Assembly: GCF_002911015.1 (NCBI RefSeq)
Contig: NZ_KZ626896.1
Coordinates: 1-51,465, forward strand
Origin: Streptomyces populi
Lineage (GTDB): Bacteria > Actinomycetota > Actinomycetes > Streptomycetales > Streptomycetaceae
Reading direction: 5' to 3'
Length of the DNA stretch: 51,465 nucleotides
Position numbers and translations under genes: made by a program. This document shows positions 33,595 through 41,669 of this stretch, one piece after another; the first letter of the stretch is position 1; each line of letters begins with the position of its first letter. The notes beneath the pieces were generated by a model. It was not told where the DNA came from and made no database searches. It was given only the letters and a program-made list of their open reading frames with translations.

Positions 33595-34119
33595 GTGCTG
33601 GATGCATCGTTTCTCAATCTGTCCGACCGCTGCCGCGCGGACGGCGACGTGTCCGTGTGGCCCGCCTGGGAGGTGCGGGAGTCCGGGACGGGTGTCACGT
33701 CCTGGTACAACGTCCGGCTGGCCTTCACGGACGGTGCCCGGGTCGACCTGCTCGCCGTGCTGTCGGAGGCGGCCCTGTCGATCGAGGACGTGCGGGCCGA
33801 TCCGCCCCTCTCGCTGGACGATCTCGCGGTGGTCGCCGAATGGATCGAGGAACCGCTGTCCGAGGTGTGCGGCAGCCGTCTCGGCCCCGGCCGCGACGGG
33901 GACCGGGAGGGTCGGGCGCGGCGCGCCCGCCCCGCCTGGCCGCGGGGTGCCGAGGGCCGCCGGCTGGTCGCGGAGGAGTACCGGGCCGCGCAGGGGGAGG
34001 GGCTGGACCCGGTGCTCGCCGTCATGGACGCCACCGGCCGCAGCCGCCGCGAGTCCCTGAGGCTGATCGCGGGGGCCCGTGACGCCGGATTCCTGACGCC
34101 TCGTCACGTCCGTCGCTGA
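33595..34119 (+). CDS. Hypothetical actinobacterial protein (DUF6214-like)
   Basis: 174 residues, acidic N-terminal part with alternating strands (DVSVWPAWEVRESGTGVTSW, YNVRLAFTDGARVDLLAVLS, LSIEDVRADPPLSLDDLAVV) and a helical basic C-terminus (RRLVAEEYRAAQGEGLDPVL, RRESLRLIAGARDAGFL) that could be an HTH-like end. I recall similar proteins as DUF6214; that label is from memory. No signal peptide or membrane segment. GTG start without ribosome-binding site; probably leaderless. Confidence 0.78.
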   Translation: MLDASFLNLSDRCRADGDVSVWPAWEVRESGTGVTSWYNVRLAFTDGARVDLLAVLSEAALSIEDVRADPPLSLDDLAVVAEWIEEPLSEVCGSRLGPGRDGDREGRARRARPAWPRGAEGRRLVAEEYRAAQGEGLDPVLAVMDATGRSRRESLRLIAGARDAGFLTPRHVRR

Positions 34120-34149
34120 CCGCGGCCGGGCGCGTGCTCGTTCCCTTCG

Positions 34150-34174
34150 CGCGGGCCCGGCGTCCGGGCCCGCG
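34150..34174. terminator. Stem-loop between convergent hypothetical and TetR genes
   Basis: CGCGGGCCCGG, loop CGT, CCGGGCCCGCG: a perfect 11-bp stem. Confidence 0.7.
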
Positions 34175-34190
34175 TCCTCGCGCGGCGCGG

Positions 34191-34868
34191 CTACTCGGGC
34201 CGGCCGTCCTCCGGCGCCGGACCGGTCGCGAAGAAGCGGGACAGATCCGTCTCGCGGGGGCCGTTCCGGGTCCCGGTGTCCGGCGGCGCTCCCATTTCCC
34301 AGTCCAGCCGGTAGCGCTTGAACAGTTCGGCCCGCAGGACCGGGACCTTCATCGGCACGCCCGGCACCAGCGCCGAGTAGACCGCACCCATGAGCAGGGC
34401 GCGCAGCATCGGGTAATCGGCCGCCACCTGCTCCGATCCGTACCGCGCGACGGTGTCCCCGAGCAGCTCCGAGAGCCGTACCTGTTCGGGGCACTGGACG
34501 AACCCCTCGGCCTGGAGCAGTCCGGCCATGTGCTGCCGCATCAGCACCGGCTGGTCCTGGGTGAGGCCCAGGATCGCGTCGATGGCCCGCGCCATCCGCT
34601 CCCGGCCGTCCTCGCTGCGCGGCTCGCGTTCGAGGGCTTCCTCCAGCGTGCGGTGCATCAGCCGGTGCACCGCCGACTGCAGGAGCTGGCGTTTGCCGGG
34701 GAAGTAGTACGAGACGAGTCCGCGCGCCGATCCCGCGCGATCCGCGATGTCCCCGAGGGTCGTGGCGTCGTAACCGCGCTCGCTCACGAGCTCCACCGCG
34801 GCCTGCAGCAGCCGTTCCCGGGAACGCCGCCGCAACTCTTCATTGACCGAGGCGCTTCGCGGGGACAT
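34191..34868 (-). CDS. TetR-family transcriptional regulator
   Basis: 225 residues. N-terminal HTH about 15-60: RERLLQAAVELVSERGYDAT, TLGDIADRAGSARGLVSYYF. The rest is a helical ligand domain (MARAIDAILGLTQDQPVLMR, MLRALLMGAVYSALVPGVPM). The ATG at 34868 has AGGAG 8 bases upstream. An operator-like inverted repeat lies in its own promoter just after TATAGT, so it is likely autorepressed. Target genes are not evident; the M56 gene is the next gene upstream of it on the same strand. Confidence 0.92.
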   Translation of the reverse strand: MSPRSASVNEELRRRSRERLLQAAVELVSERGYDATTLGDIADRAGSARGLVSYYFPGKRQLLQSAVHRLMHRTLEEALEREPRSEDGRERMARAIDAILGLTQDQPVLMRQHMAGLLQAEGFVQCPEQVRLSELLGDTVARYGSEQVAADYPMLRALLMGAVYSALVPGVPMKVPVLRAELFKRYRLDWEMGAPPDTGTRNGPRETDLSRFFATGPAPEDGRPE

Positions 34869-35232
34869 GCTGTAACTCCTGCGTTGACTGGCTGCCAGCC
34901 AACTATACTCAACGCGTCCGGATCCAGGCCCTCCACGGGGCGGTTCCGGGCTGCCGCCGACCTGGGGCGACGCGGGGGATCGCCTCAGGTCGGACGGGCG
35001 GCGGGCGTCGGGGCGGGCGCGCAGCCGGTCGGTGACCGCGCGTCAGCCGGTCGGCGGGTTCGGCGGCACATCACCGACGGGGGCTTTTCCGTCGTCGCCG
35101 CGAGGCGGGATTCCGGGCGACGGGCGACCCGGGAGAGACGAACAACCGCTTCCGCGTGGGCCCGTGAAGGTGCGTCAGGTCGAGCACCGGCCGTGCGGGA
35201 ACGGGCCGAGGACCCGGCCCGGAGTCGTCGGG
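34869..35232. other. Intergenic region upstream of the TetR gene
   Basis: 364 bases. Besides the TetR operator and -10 I see no gene, repeat or clear terminator; short frames are Arg-rich noise. Confidence 0.6.
34883..34907 (-). promoter_or_regulatory. TetR operator and -10
   Basis: Inverted repeat GTTGACTGGC, T, GCCAGCCAAC (34883-34903, one mismatch pair) centred 25 bases before the ATG. On the minus strand TATAGT (34907-34902) directly precedes it, so the repressor would sit on the transcription start. Confidence 0.6.
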
Positions 35233-36168
35233 CTACCCCAGTGCCCGAAGCCCCGGCGCGAACGCCACGACGACCGGTACGACCGGCACCAGTGCGGCCG
35301 CCGCCGTCAGTTGCAGCCTGCGGGCCGCCGGGAGCCGGTCCCGGGGGGTGAGGAGACGGTCGACGCGCTGGGGGACGTACGCGTCCGGGGCCGACCCGGG
35401 GCCGAACACGCCCCGGTCCTCGTTGAGTTCGACCAGGGCGAGGGCGATCGCGAGCCGGCCGAAGCGACGTGACGCCATGTCGTCGGCGGCGAGTTCGACG
35501 AGTCGGTGCATCTCGTCGCGGAACGCGGCGAACACGGGCACCTGCGGAAACCCGTTGGCCAGCGCCGCCGAACAGTGCAGCAGCCAGTCGTGCCGGGCCC
35601 GCGCGTGCCCCTGCTCATGGGCGAGCACGGCATCCAGCTGACGCCCCTTGAGCCGGCGCAACGCGGCCGTGGTGATGACCAGTTGGGGAGCGGTGCCGGG
35701 CAGCCGCCAGGCGTCGGGGCGCTCCCCCTCCAGGACGACGAGACGGTCGTCCCCGGGCTCCTCGCCCGGCAACAGCGGCGCGCGCAGCAGCAGTTCGGAC
35801 CGGCTCTGCCGACGGCGCAGCCGTGCCCGCACGACCTCGCGCGCCAGCATCGCCGCGGTCCAGGCGCCGCCGCACGCGAGCGCCACGGCCGTGGCGGCCG
35901 CCCAGGGAGCACCCGCCCCCGGCGCGTAGGCGTCGACGACCGAGGCCGGTGCGCCGTCGAAGACATGGCCGCGCACGGCCACCCAGGCGGCGGACGCGCT
36001 CAGCGTCATCGACAGGACGCAGCACAGCAGGACGGCCGCCACCACGCATTGCCACACCCACAGGGCGACCACGGGTTCCCGGTCCGGCCAGTCGGCCCGT
36101 GCGAGCAGTCGCGGAGCGACCACGGAGGCAAGGGCGCCGAGCAGCAACAGTGCCGCGGGAACCATCAT
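35233..36168 (-). CDS. M56-family membrane metallopeptidase (BlaR1-like)
   Basis: 311 residues. Zinc motif HEQGH (184-188) in LDAVLAHEQGHARARHDWLL, with a downstream Glu/Asp region LVELAADDMASRR (third ligand). Membrane segments near 3-20, 35-58, 88-108 and 285-305. M56 peptidases of the BlaR1/MecR1 class normally cleave a BlaI-type repressor, but no BlaI gene adjoins here and no penicillin-binding sensor domain is fused. ATG start at 36168; a second ATG follows at once. Confidence 0.9.
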   Translation of the reverse strand: MMVPAALLLLGALASVVAPRLLARADWPDREPVVALWVWQCVVAAVLLCCVLSMTLSASAAWVAVRGHVFDGAPASVVDAYAPGAGAPWAAATAVALACGGAWTAAMLAREVVRARLRRRQSRSELLLRAPLLPGEEPGDDRLVVLEGERPDAWRLPGTAPQLVITTAALRRLKGRQLDAVLAHEQGHARARHDWLLHCSAALANGFPQVPVFAAFRDEMHRLVELAADDMASRRFGRLAIALALVELNEDRGVFGPGSAPDAYVPQRVDRLLTPRDRLPAARRLQLTAAAALVPVVPVVVAFAPGLRALG

Positions 36169-36338
36169 GGCCGAAGCCTATGGAGCGGGGCCCGCCGCTG
36201 GATACGGCCGACGACTCCAAGTGACGTACGCCACGGCCTCGTGCCGCGCCCGGACTCCCGCCGGGCGCCCTCGACTTCGGAGCGCGACCGGGCGTTCGGG
36301 GCGCGGCCGCGCCTCCGGAGGCCGGAGGGCGAACGGCG

Positions 36339-36887
36339 TCAGAGCGTGACCAGCATCGCCAGCATCGCGATCCCCATCGACAGGCGGCAGGCCTGGGAGA
36401 GTTCGGGACGGTCGCCCCAGCCGACGGCGTGTACCGCCGGACCCGGTGCGACGGCCAGGGGCAGGAGACGGACGCCCGAGCGGAGCACGTAGCCGGTGAA
36501 GTACAGCAGGAGCGCTCCGGTGAGGACGGGGACGCCGGTACCGCCGTGGACGTGGTGGGCCGGTGCGCCGGTCATCACCGCCGCCATGTAGGCCATCGCG
36601 ACGGTACCCATCAGATGGTGCAGGTGGTGCCGGCTGCCGCGGGCCGTCCACAGCGCGCGCAGCGCGGCGGCGCCGAAGACGGCCGTGCAGGCGAGCCAGG
36701 CCCAGCGCGGCGGAGTCACCACGGCCGCCGGTACGGCCATCGCGGCCATGCCGAACCCCATGAGTGCCTCGCCGCCCGCCGTACGGCGCTGTTCCTCGAC
36801 CGGGCTGCGCATCCGCAGCAGGCAGTAGGCCCCGGTCGCCGCGCACAGCGCGACGAGCAGCCAGCCGGGTGAAGCCGGTCCGTGCAC
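36339..36887 (-). CDS. DUF5134-like integral membrane protein
   Basis: 182 residues with about five membrane segments (GWLLVALCAATGAYCLL, GFGMAAMAVPAAVV, WAWLACTAVFGAAALRALW, LMGTVAMAYMAAVMT, VLTGALLLYFTGYVL). A His cluster (RHHLHHLMG ... GAPAHHVHGG) lies at membrane edges and could bind a metal. It resembles Streptomyces DUF5134 proteins. GTG at 36887 with GGGGAGGT just upstream; the longer frame to 37058 is not supported. Confidence 0.8.
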   Translation of the reverse strand: MHGPASPGWLLVALCAATGAYCLLRMRSPVEEQRRTAGGEALMGFGMAAMAVPAAVVTPPRWAWLACTAVFGAAALRALWTARGSRHHLHHLMGTVAMAYMAAVMTGAPAHHVHGGTGVPVLTGALLLYFTGYVLRSGVRLLPLAVAPGPAVHAVGWGDRPELSQACRLSMGIAMLAMLVTL

Positions 36888-36909
36888 CGCGTACCTCCCC
36901 GCTCGACGA

Positions 36910-36970
36910 TGCCGGACACGCGACGCGGGACACGCGATGCCGGGCAGTGGGTGCCGGGCGGCGGTGCCGG
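36910..36970. repeat. Four TGCCGG direct repeats upstream of the DUF5134-like gene
   Basis: TGCCGG at 36910, 36938, 36952 and 36965 in similar context, the last three 14 and 13 bases apart. Degenerate short repeat in the leader region; function unknown. Confidence 0.4.
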
Positions 36971-37083
36971 ACATCGGACAGTCGGTCAGGGCATGCCCAG
37001 GGCGGCCGGTGCGCATACGAGCGCAGGGGTGTACACGGGGGAGCGTGCGGGGGTGCACCGCAGGTGGGAGCCGTCCGGGAAAA

Positions 37084-37113
37084 CTAATTTACAGATAAAA
37101 CACCTGCTAAGGT
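37084..37113 (+). promoter_or_regulatory. AT-rich promoter/operator of the FUSC-MarR operon
   Basis: An AT-rich island holding TTTA-CAGA-TAAA (37088-37099), a possible MarR half-site pair, and TAAGGT (37108-37113) as a -10. TAAGGT ends 7 bases before the ATG at 37121, so the mRNA may be leaderless; AAGG could also serve as a ribosome-binding site. Confidence 0.4.
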
Positions 37114-37120
37114 TATGGTC

Positions 37121-38764
37121 ATGAGCAGTGCGACCCCTTCCGTCCCCCCGTGCGCACGGCGGCTTCCGCTGGCCGCCGCGCTGCGCCTCGGGGGGCCCTC
37201 CGACATCTGGTTCAAGCCCGCCCTGAGCGTCGTCGCCGCGGTCGCCCCGCCGAACCTGACGCTGCTGGCGCTCGGTCGGCTGGACCTGGCGATGTACACC
37301 ATGGCCGGATCGCTCTGCGCGCTCTACGCCCACAACCGTCCGTACGTCGCACGGGCCCGGGCCCTCGCCTGGGTGGTGGCCGGGATGATCGGCGGACTCG
37401 GCGTCGCCCTCGTCACCGCCTCGCTCACCACGAACGCCGTCGCCCTGGTCACCGTCGGCGCGCTGCTGGCCGCCGCGCAGAAGATCCTGTGCGACGCCAC
37501 GCGCATCGGCCCGCCGGGGCATGTCGTCCTCGCCTTCATCTCCTCGGCGTCCCTGTTCGTGCCGCAGGACCTGGGCCAGGTGCCGGGTCACCTCGCGCTG
37601 GGCGCGGCGGCGGGGGTCTGGGCCTGGATCGTCGGCATGGCTCCCGCGCTCGTGCGCCCGCACGGCCCGGAGCGGCGCGCCACCGCGCACGCGCTGAACG
37701 CCGCCGCGGTGTCCGCCGGCGCTCCGGACGACGCCCGGGCCCGCGCCGCCGCGACCGCCGCCGTGCACGGAGCCTGGCAGTCGCTGCTCTCCACGGGAAA
37801 CTGTTCCGAGCCCCGGCGCGCTCTCGAACGGCTCGTCGTACGGGCCGAGGTCGCGCTCGCCGCACCCGTCGGCACCGACCCCGAACGGCTGCGCGGCTGG
37901 GCCCGGGAACTGTCCGGCACCGGACCCGTCCCGCGCCCCGACGGCCTCGGGGACGCCGCGGACGAACTCCTCGGTGTCGAGGCCGCCCTCGCCTTCGGGG
38001 AACCGCCCCTGCTCACCCGCCTCGGCCCGCTCGCCCCCGTCGCCCTGCGCACCGCGCTCGGCTGCGCCCTCGCCGGATACGTCTCGCTCGCGTTCGGCGT
38101 CGGCCGCCCCTACTGGGCCCTGGTCACCGCCGCCTCCCTCTACCAGGCCAACGTCACCCTGACCTGGAGCCGGGGCGTCCAGCGCGTGACCGGCAACCTC
38201 CTCGGCGTGGCGGCCTTCGCCGTCCTCGTACCGCTTGCCCACACCGGGCAGGCGGCCCTCGTCCTGTGCTGCCTCGCCCTGAACTTCGGCGCCGAGGCGC
38301 TGATCGGCCGCAACTACTGGCTCGGCAGCGTCTGCGTGACCCCCATGGCCCTGCTGATCACCGAGTTCGCGCACGCCCAGCGGCCCGGGGAGCTGATGAC
38401 CGACCGGGTCCTGGACACCCTCGTGGGAGCGCTCGTCGGCTTCCTCGCGGCCGTCGTCGTGACCGACCGGTGGGCCGGCGACCGTGTCGAGGCGGCGCTC
38501 ACCGCGGTGGGGCGGGCCCGGGAACACGCCGCCGGACTGCTCGCCGAGGAGCGGCCCGAGCCCGGCGCGCTGGAGTCGGCCCGCCGTGGTCTGTCGGCCG
38601 CCGTCGTGCACCTGCGCTCCGTCGCGGACGCCGCGGCGGGCGAATGGTGGCGGCGCGCCCTGCCGGAGGAGCGGGTGATGCGGGTCGAGCAGGCCGGACA
38701 CCGTACGCTCGCGGCGACGGTACGACGCCAGGGACTGCACTGCCGGGAGGACGCACGGGCATGA
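37121..38764 (+). CDS. FUSC-family membrane transporter
   Basis: 547 residues. Two sets of membrane segments (about 28-170 and 310-440). The second is the conserved FUSC block: ALRTALGCALAGYVSLAFGV, GRPYWALVTAASLYQANVTL, RGVQRVTGNLLGVAAFAVLV and NYWLGSVCVTPMALLITEFA. The C-terminus is a soluble helical tail. Predicted efflux of small aromatic compounds. ATG 37121 is chosen (AAGG at 8 bases); ATG 37115 is also in frame. The stop overlaps the MarR start (ATGA), so transporter and regulator are co-translated. Confidence 0.88.
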   Translation: MSSATPSVPPCARRLPLAAALRLGGPSDIWFKPALSVVAAVAPPNLTLLALGRLDLAMYTMAGSLCALYAHNRPYVARARALAWVVAGMIGGLGVALVTASLTTNAVALVTVGALLAAAQKILCDATRIGPPGHVVLAFISSASLFVPQDLGQVPGHLALGAAAGVWAWIVGMAPALVRPHGPERRATAHALNAAAVSAGAPDDARARAAATAAVHGAWQSLLSTGNCSEPRRALERLVVRAEVALAAPVGTDPERLRGWARELSGTGPVPRPDGLGDAADELLGVEAALAFGEPPLLTRLGPLAPVALRTALGCALAGYVSLAFGVGRPYWALVTAASLYQANVTLTWSRGVQRVTGNLLGVAAFAVLVPLAHTGQAALVLCCLALNFGAEALIGRNYWLGSVCVTPMALLITEFAHAQRPGELMTDRVLDTLVGALVGFLAAVVVTDRWAGDRVEAALTAVGRAREHAAGLLAEERPEPGALESARRGLSAAVVHLRSVADAAAGEWWRRALPEERVMRVEQAGHRTLAATVRRQGLHCREDARA

Positions 38765-39507
38765 CGACAGCGGACGGGCGGAGAACGGCGGACGGCGGCC
38801 CGGCACGGGGTGGTGATCCGTCACCGGACCGGGCGGCACCCGCCGGGGAGACGCCCGCCGGTACGGAGCCTGCCGGGAGGGTGCCCTCCGGCACCGAGCC
38901 CTCCGGCGCCGGACCCGTCGGAAAGGCGCCTGCCGGTACGGGGCCCGCCGACACCGGGCCCGGCAGGAAGGCGCCCGCCGGTACGGGGCCCGCCGACTCG
39001 CCGGCGGCCGACACGGTGGCGGCCGTCGTGCGCCAGTGGGGGGTCGTGCGGCCCGACCTCGACACCGGGCCGATGGAGGTCATCGGGCGGGTCAACCGCT
39101 GTGCCGCGCTCCTCCAGCAGGCCGAGGACGCGCCGCTGCGCCGGGCCGGGCTCACCCGCCCGGAGTTCGACGTGCTCGGCACGCTCCGCCGCACCGGGCA
39201 CGAGCTGACCCCGAGCGAGATCGCCCGCGAGACGTTCTCCTCGGGTGCCGCCGTCACCAAGCGGCTCAAGCAACTGACCGAACGCGGTCTGGTCGAGCGG
39301 CGCGGCGACACCCGGGACCGCCGCGTCGCCCACGTCCGGCTGACCGACGCCGGACGGGACCTGGTCGACGGTGTCCTGCCCGATCAACTGGCCTACGAGA
39401 CCGGGGTCCTGTCGGGCATGGACCGGGACCGGCAGCGGGAACTGGCGGGACTCCTGGGGGAGTTGCTCGGGCAGCTGGAAGGCCGGCTGAGGCTGCCGCG
39501 CGCCTGA
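38761..39507 (+). CDS. MarR-family regulator with repetitive N-terminal extension
   Basis: 248 residues. Residues about 100-245 are a MarR winged helix: VNRCAALLQQAEDAPLRRAG, TRPEFDVLGTLRRTGHELTP, SEIARETFSSGAAVTKRLKQ, LTERGLVERRGDTRDRRVAH. Residues 1 to about 80 are an unusual Pro/Ala/Gly/Thr extension with repeats such as KAPAGTGPAD. ATG overlaps the FUSC TGA (ATGA). MarR beside an efflux gene usually represses it until a phenolic ligand binds. Confidence 0.88.
   Translation: MTTADGRRTADGGPARGGDPSPDRAAPAGETPAGTEPAGRVPSGTEPSGAGPVGKAPAGTGPADTGPGRKAPAGTGPADSPAADTVAAVVRQWGVVRPDLDTGPMEVIGRVNRCAALLQQAEDAPLRRAGLTRPEFDVLGTLRRTGHELTPSEIARETFSSGAAVTKRLKQLTERGLVERRGDTRDRRVAHVRLTDAGRDLVDGVLPDQLAYETGVLSGMDRDRQRELAGLLGELLGQLEGRLRLPRA
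38923..38997 (+). repeat. 30-base direct repeat inside the MarR gene
   Basis: Bases 38923-38952 and 38968-38997 are identical but for one base, 45 bases apart (15 codons), and encode KAPAGTGPAD twice. Weaker copies (PAGTEP, PSGTEPSGAGP) precede. Confidence 0.85.
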
Positions 39508-39519
39508 GGCCGGCCGGGA

Positions 39520-40284
39520 TCAGTCCTTCCCGCCCTCCGCGTAGATGCCGAAGGCCGCGCCCTGCCGGTCCCGGGCGACGGCCAGGCGCCGGCCGCCCGG
39601 CTGCGAGACGGGCTCCATGAGCAGGTGGCCGTCCGCCATGAGGACCGCGTTCGCCGTGGCGTCCACGTCCTCGACGGCGAAGTAGGGCAGCCAGTGCGAG
39701 GGGACCTCGTGCGCGAAGTTCTCGTCCATCGTGACCATGCCGCCGAAGTCGGCCCCGTCGACGCCCCACTGCGGGTAATGCGGAGAGGGGTTCACGGTCC
39801 AGCCGAACACCGTCGTGTAGAACTCGGTCACCCGGTCCGGGGCCCGGGTCAGGAGTTCCGCCCAGCCGAGCGTCCCCGGCGCGTTGAACAGCCCCGCGCC
39901 GGTGAAGGAGCGCGCCTGCCACATCTGGAAGGCGGCGCCGCCCGGGTCGAAGGCGACCGCGAAACGGCCCATGTCGAGCACGTCCATCGGGTCGAGGGCG
40001 ACGACGCCGCCCGCGGCCCGCACAGCCGCCGCGGTCGCGTCCACGTCGGCGACGGCGAACGACACGTTCCAGGCGACGGGCTGGGACTCCTGGTAGACCG
40101 GGGCGATACCCGCGACGGCCGCGTCCCCCAGGTGCTCGACGGTGTACCCGCCCGCCTCCGGACGCGGGTCCGTCTCCGGGCGCCAGCCGAACAGATCGGC
40201 GTAGAAGCCCTTGGCGCCCTCCAGGTCGTCGGTACCGAGCTCGGTCCAGCAGGGTCCGCCGGTCACCGGCCTGTCGAGCTTCAT
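39520..40284 (-). CDS. Two-domain VOC (glyoxalase/bleomycin-resistance-like) protein
   Basis: 254 residues with two VOC modules. Module 1 is about 10-125 (CWTELGTDDLEGAKGFYADL, FGW, VSFAVADVDATAAAVRAAGG, FAVAFDPGGAAFQMWQ). Module 2 is about 137-250 (GWAELLTRAPDRVTEFYTTV, FGW, PYFAVEDVDATANAV, LAVARDRQGAAFGIY). This is the CFP-30B/hydroxylase-like two-domain VOC type common in Streptomyces. Substrate unknown. ATG with GGAAGGAG at good spacing. Confidence 0.9.
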   Translation of the reverse strand: MKLDRPVTGGPCWTELGTDDLEGAKGFYADLFGWRPETDPRPEAGGYTVEHLGDAAVAGIAPVYQESQPVAWNVSFAVADVDATAAAVRAAGGVVALDPMDVLDMGRFAVAFDPGGAAFQMWQARSFTGAGLFNAPGTLGWAELLTRAPDRVTEFYTTVFGWTVNPSPHYPQWGVDGADFGGMVTMDENFAHEVPSHWLPYFAVEDVDATANAVLMADGHLLMEPVSQPGGRRLAVARDRQGAAFGIYAEGGKD

Positions 40285-40466
40285 GACGCTCCTTCCGCAG
40301 CGAACCCCCTCAGCACGCTAAGCCCGCCGCGGAGCACCGGCCATCCGGCGCCGGCCCCGCGTCCGGCCGGCGGCCGTCCCCGCGTGCCGCCGGGCACCCG
40401 GGGCCCGTACCCCGGTGGAGCCGGACGGCCGGTGAGGCGCGCGGGCCCGTTCGACCGGCCGGGCCC

Positions 40467-40853
40467 TCAGGGCCGGTGGCGCAGTGGATGATCGGCCGGG
40501 ACCTCGACGATCACGATCTCGGTCCCGTCCGGGTCCGCGATCCACATCTCGACCAGCCCCCACGGCTCCCGCACCGGCTCGCGCACCACCGCGACACCGG
40601 CGGCCGTCAGCTCCTCGCGGGTCACCGCCATGTCCGCGACCTGGAGCCACAGCTTCAGGGCCGGGGAGGGCGGGGTCTCGGACCGTCCGGCGACCTCCAG
40701 GAAACCGCCGCCGAGGAAGTACACGGTCCCGCGCTCGGGTCCCGTACCGAACTCGCGGTAGACGGCCAGGCCGAGCTGTTCACCGTAGAAGACGCGCGAG
40801 CGCTCGGGGTCGGCCGGACGCAGCAGGGTCCGGCTGCTCAGTACATGCACCAT
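40467..40853 (-). CDS. Single-domain VOC family protein
   Basis: 128 residues: LLRPADPERSRVFYGEQLGL, VYFLGGGFLEV, LKLWLQVADMAVTREELTAA, WGLVEMWIADPDGTEIVIVE. The late Glu (TEIVIVEVP) fits the family metal site. ATG at 40853 has no ribosome-binding site; TAGGCT (a TAnnnT -10) ends 8 bases upstream, so the mRNA may be leaderless. Confidence 0.88.
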   Translation of the reverse strand: MVHVLSSRTLLRPADPERSRVFYGEQLGLAVYREFGTGPERGTVYFLGGGFLEVAGRSETPPSPALKLWLQVADMAVTREELTAAGVAVVREPVREPWGLVEMWIADPDGTEIVIVEVPADHPLRHRP

Positions 40854-41032
40854 GCGTCCGGAGCCTAGGGCGTGTCCGGTCGGTCACGGCGGAGGCACGG
40901 GCACGGTGCGCACGTCGCCGCGTCGGGCCGGCCGGGTCCCGTCGGCGTCCCCGCCGCGGCCGACGGGCAGGTCCCGGGGGAGCGTTACGCTCGGGCGTGC
41001 CCAGCCGCGCCACTGATCGGAGAACCGCTCCC

Positions 41033-41575
41033 ATGGAAACCGCCGCCGCCACCGGACTGACCTTCCGCGACGCCGCCGACAGTGATGTGGAGGCCCTGGT
41101 CGCGCTGATCGAGTCGGCGTACCGAGGGGACTCCAGCCGGGCCGGCTGGACCACGGAGGCGGACATCCTCGAAGGACAGCGGACCGACGCCGAGGGGGTC
41201 CGCGCGGTCGTCGAGGCGCCCGACAGCCGGCTCCTGACCGTGGAGCGCGACGGCGTGCTCGTCGCCTGCTGCCAGCTGGAGCACCGCGGTGCCCACGCCT
41301 ACTTCGGCATGTTCGCGGTCAGCCCCGCGCTCCAGGGCGGCGGCCTCGGCAAGGCGATCATCGCCGAGGCGGAGCGGACCGTCCGCGAGACGTGGGGCGC
41401 CACGGAGATGCACATGACGGTGATCTCCGTGCGCGAGGACCTCATCGCCTGGTACGAGCGGCGCGGTTACCGCCGCACGGGACGGATGACCCCCTTCCCC
41501 TACGGCGACGAGCGCTTCGGCATCCCGCAGCGCGACGACCTGCGCTTCGAGCTGCTGGTGAAGCCGCTCGTCTAG
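41033..41575 (+). CDS. GNAT-family N-acetyltransferase
   Basis: 180 residues. FRDAADSDVEALVALIESAY at the start, acetyl-CoA motif A FAVSPALQGGGLGKAIIAEA (about 100-119), and motif B DLIAWYERRGYRRTGR. A small cytosolic acetyltransferase; acceptor unknown. ATG at 41033 with GGAGAAC about 9 bases upstream. Confidence 0.9.
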   Translation: METAAATGLTFRDAADSDVEALVALIESAYRGDSSRAGWTTEADILEGQRTDAEGVRAVVEAPDSRLLTVERDGVLVACCQLEHRGAHAYFGMFAVSPALQGGGLGKAIIAEAERTVRETWGATEMHMTVISVREDLIAWYERRGYRRTGRMTPFPYGDERFGIPQRDDLRFELLVKPLV

Positions 41576-41598
41576 ACGGTCCCGCACGGGCCCGCGGC

Positions 41599-41632
41599 CG
41601 GGCCGCCCGGCGCGTCCTCGCCGGGCGGCCCG
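41599..41632. terminator. 14-bp bidirectional terminator
   Basis: CGGGCCGCCCGGCG, loop CGTCCT, then the exact complement, between the convergent GNAT and phosphodiesterase genes. Confidence 0.85.
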
Positions 41633-41669
41633 TGGGCGTCGCCCCGGGGGCGCGGTTCGCCCGGTCCGG

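Noticed and set aside
40285..40466. Possible gene between the two VOC genes
   Set aside because: Short frames only, no start signal and no coding bias distinct from the surrounding GC-rich sequence.
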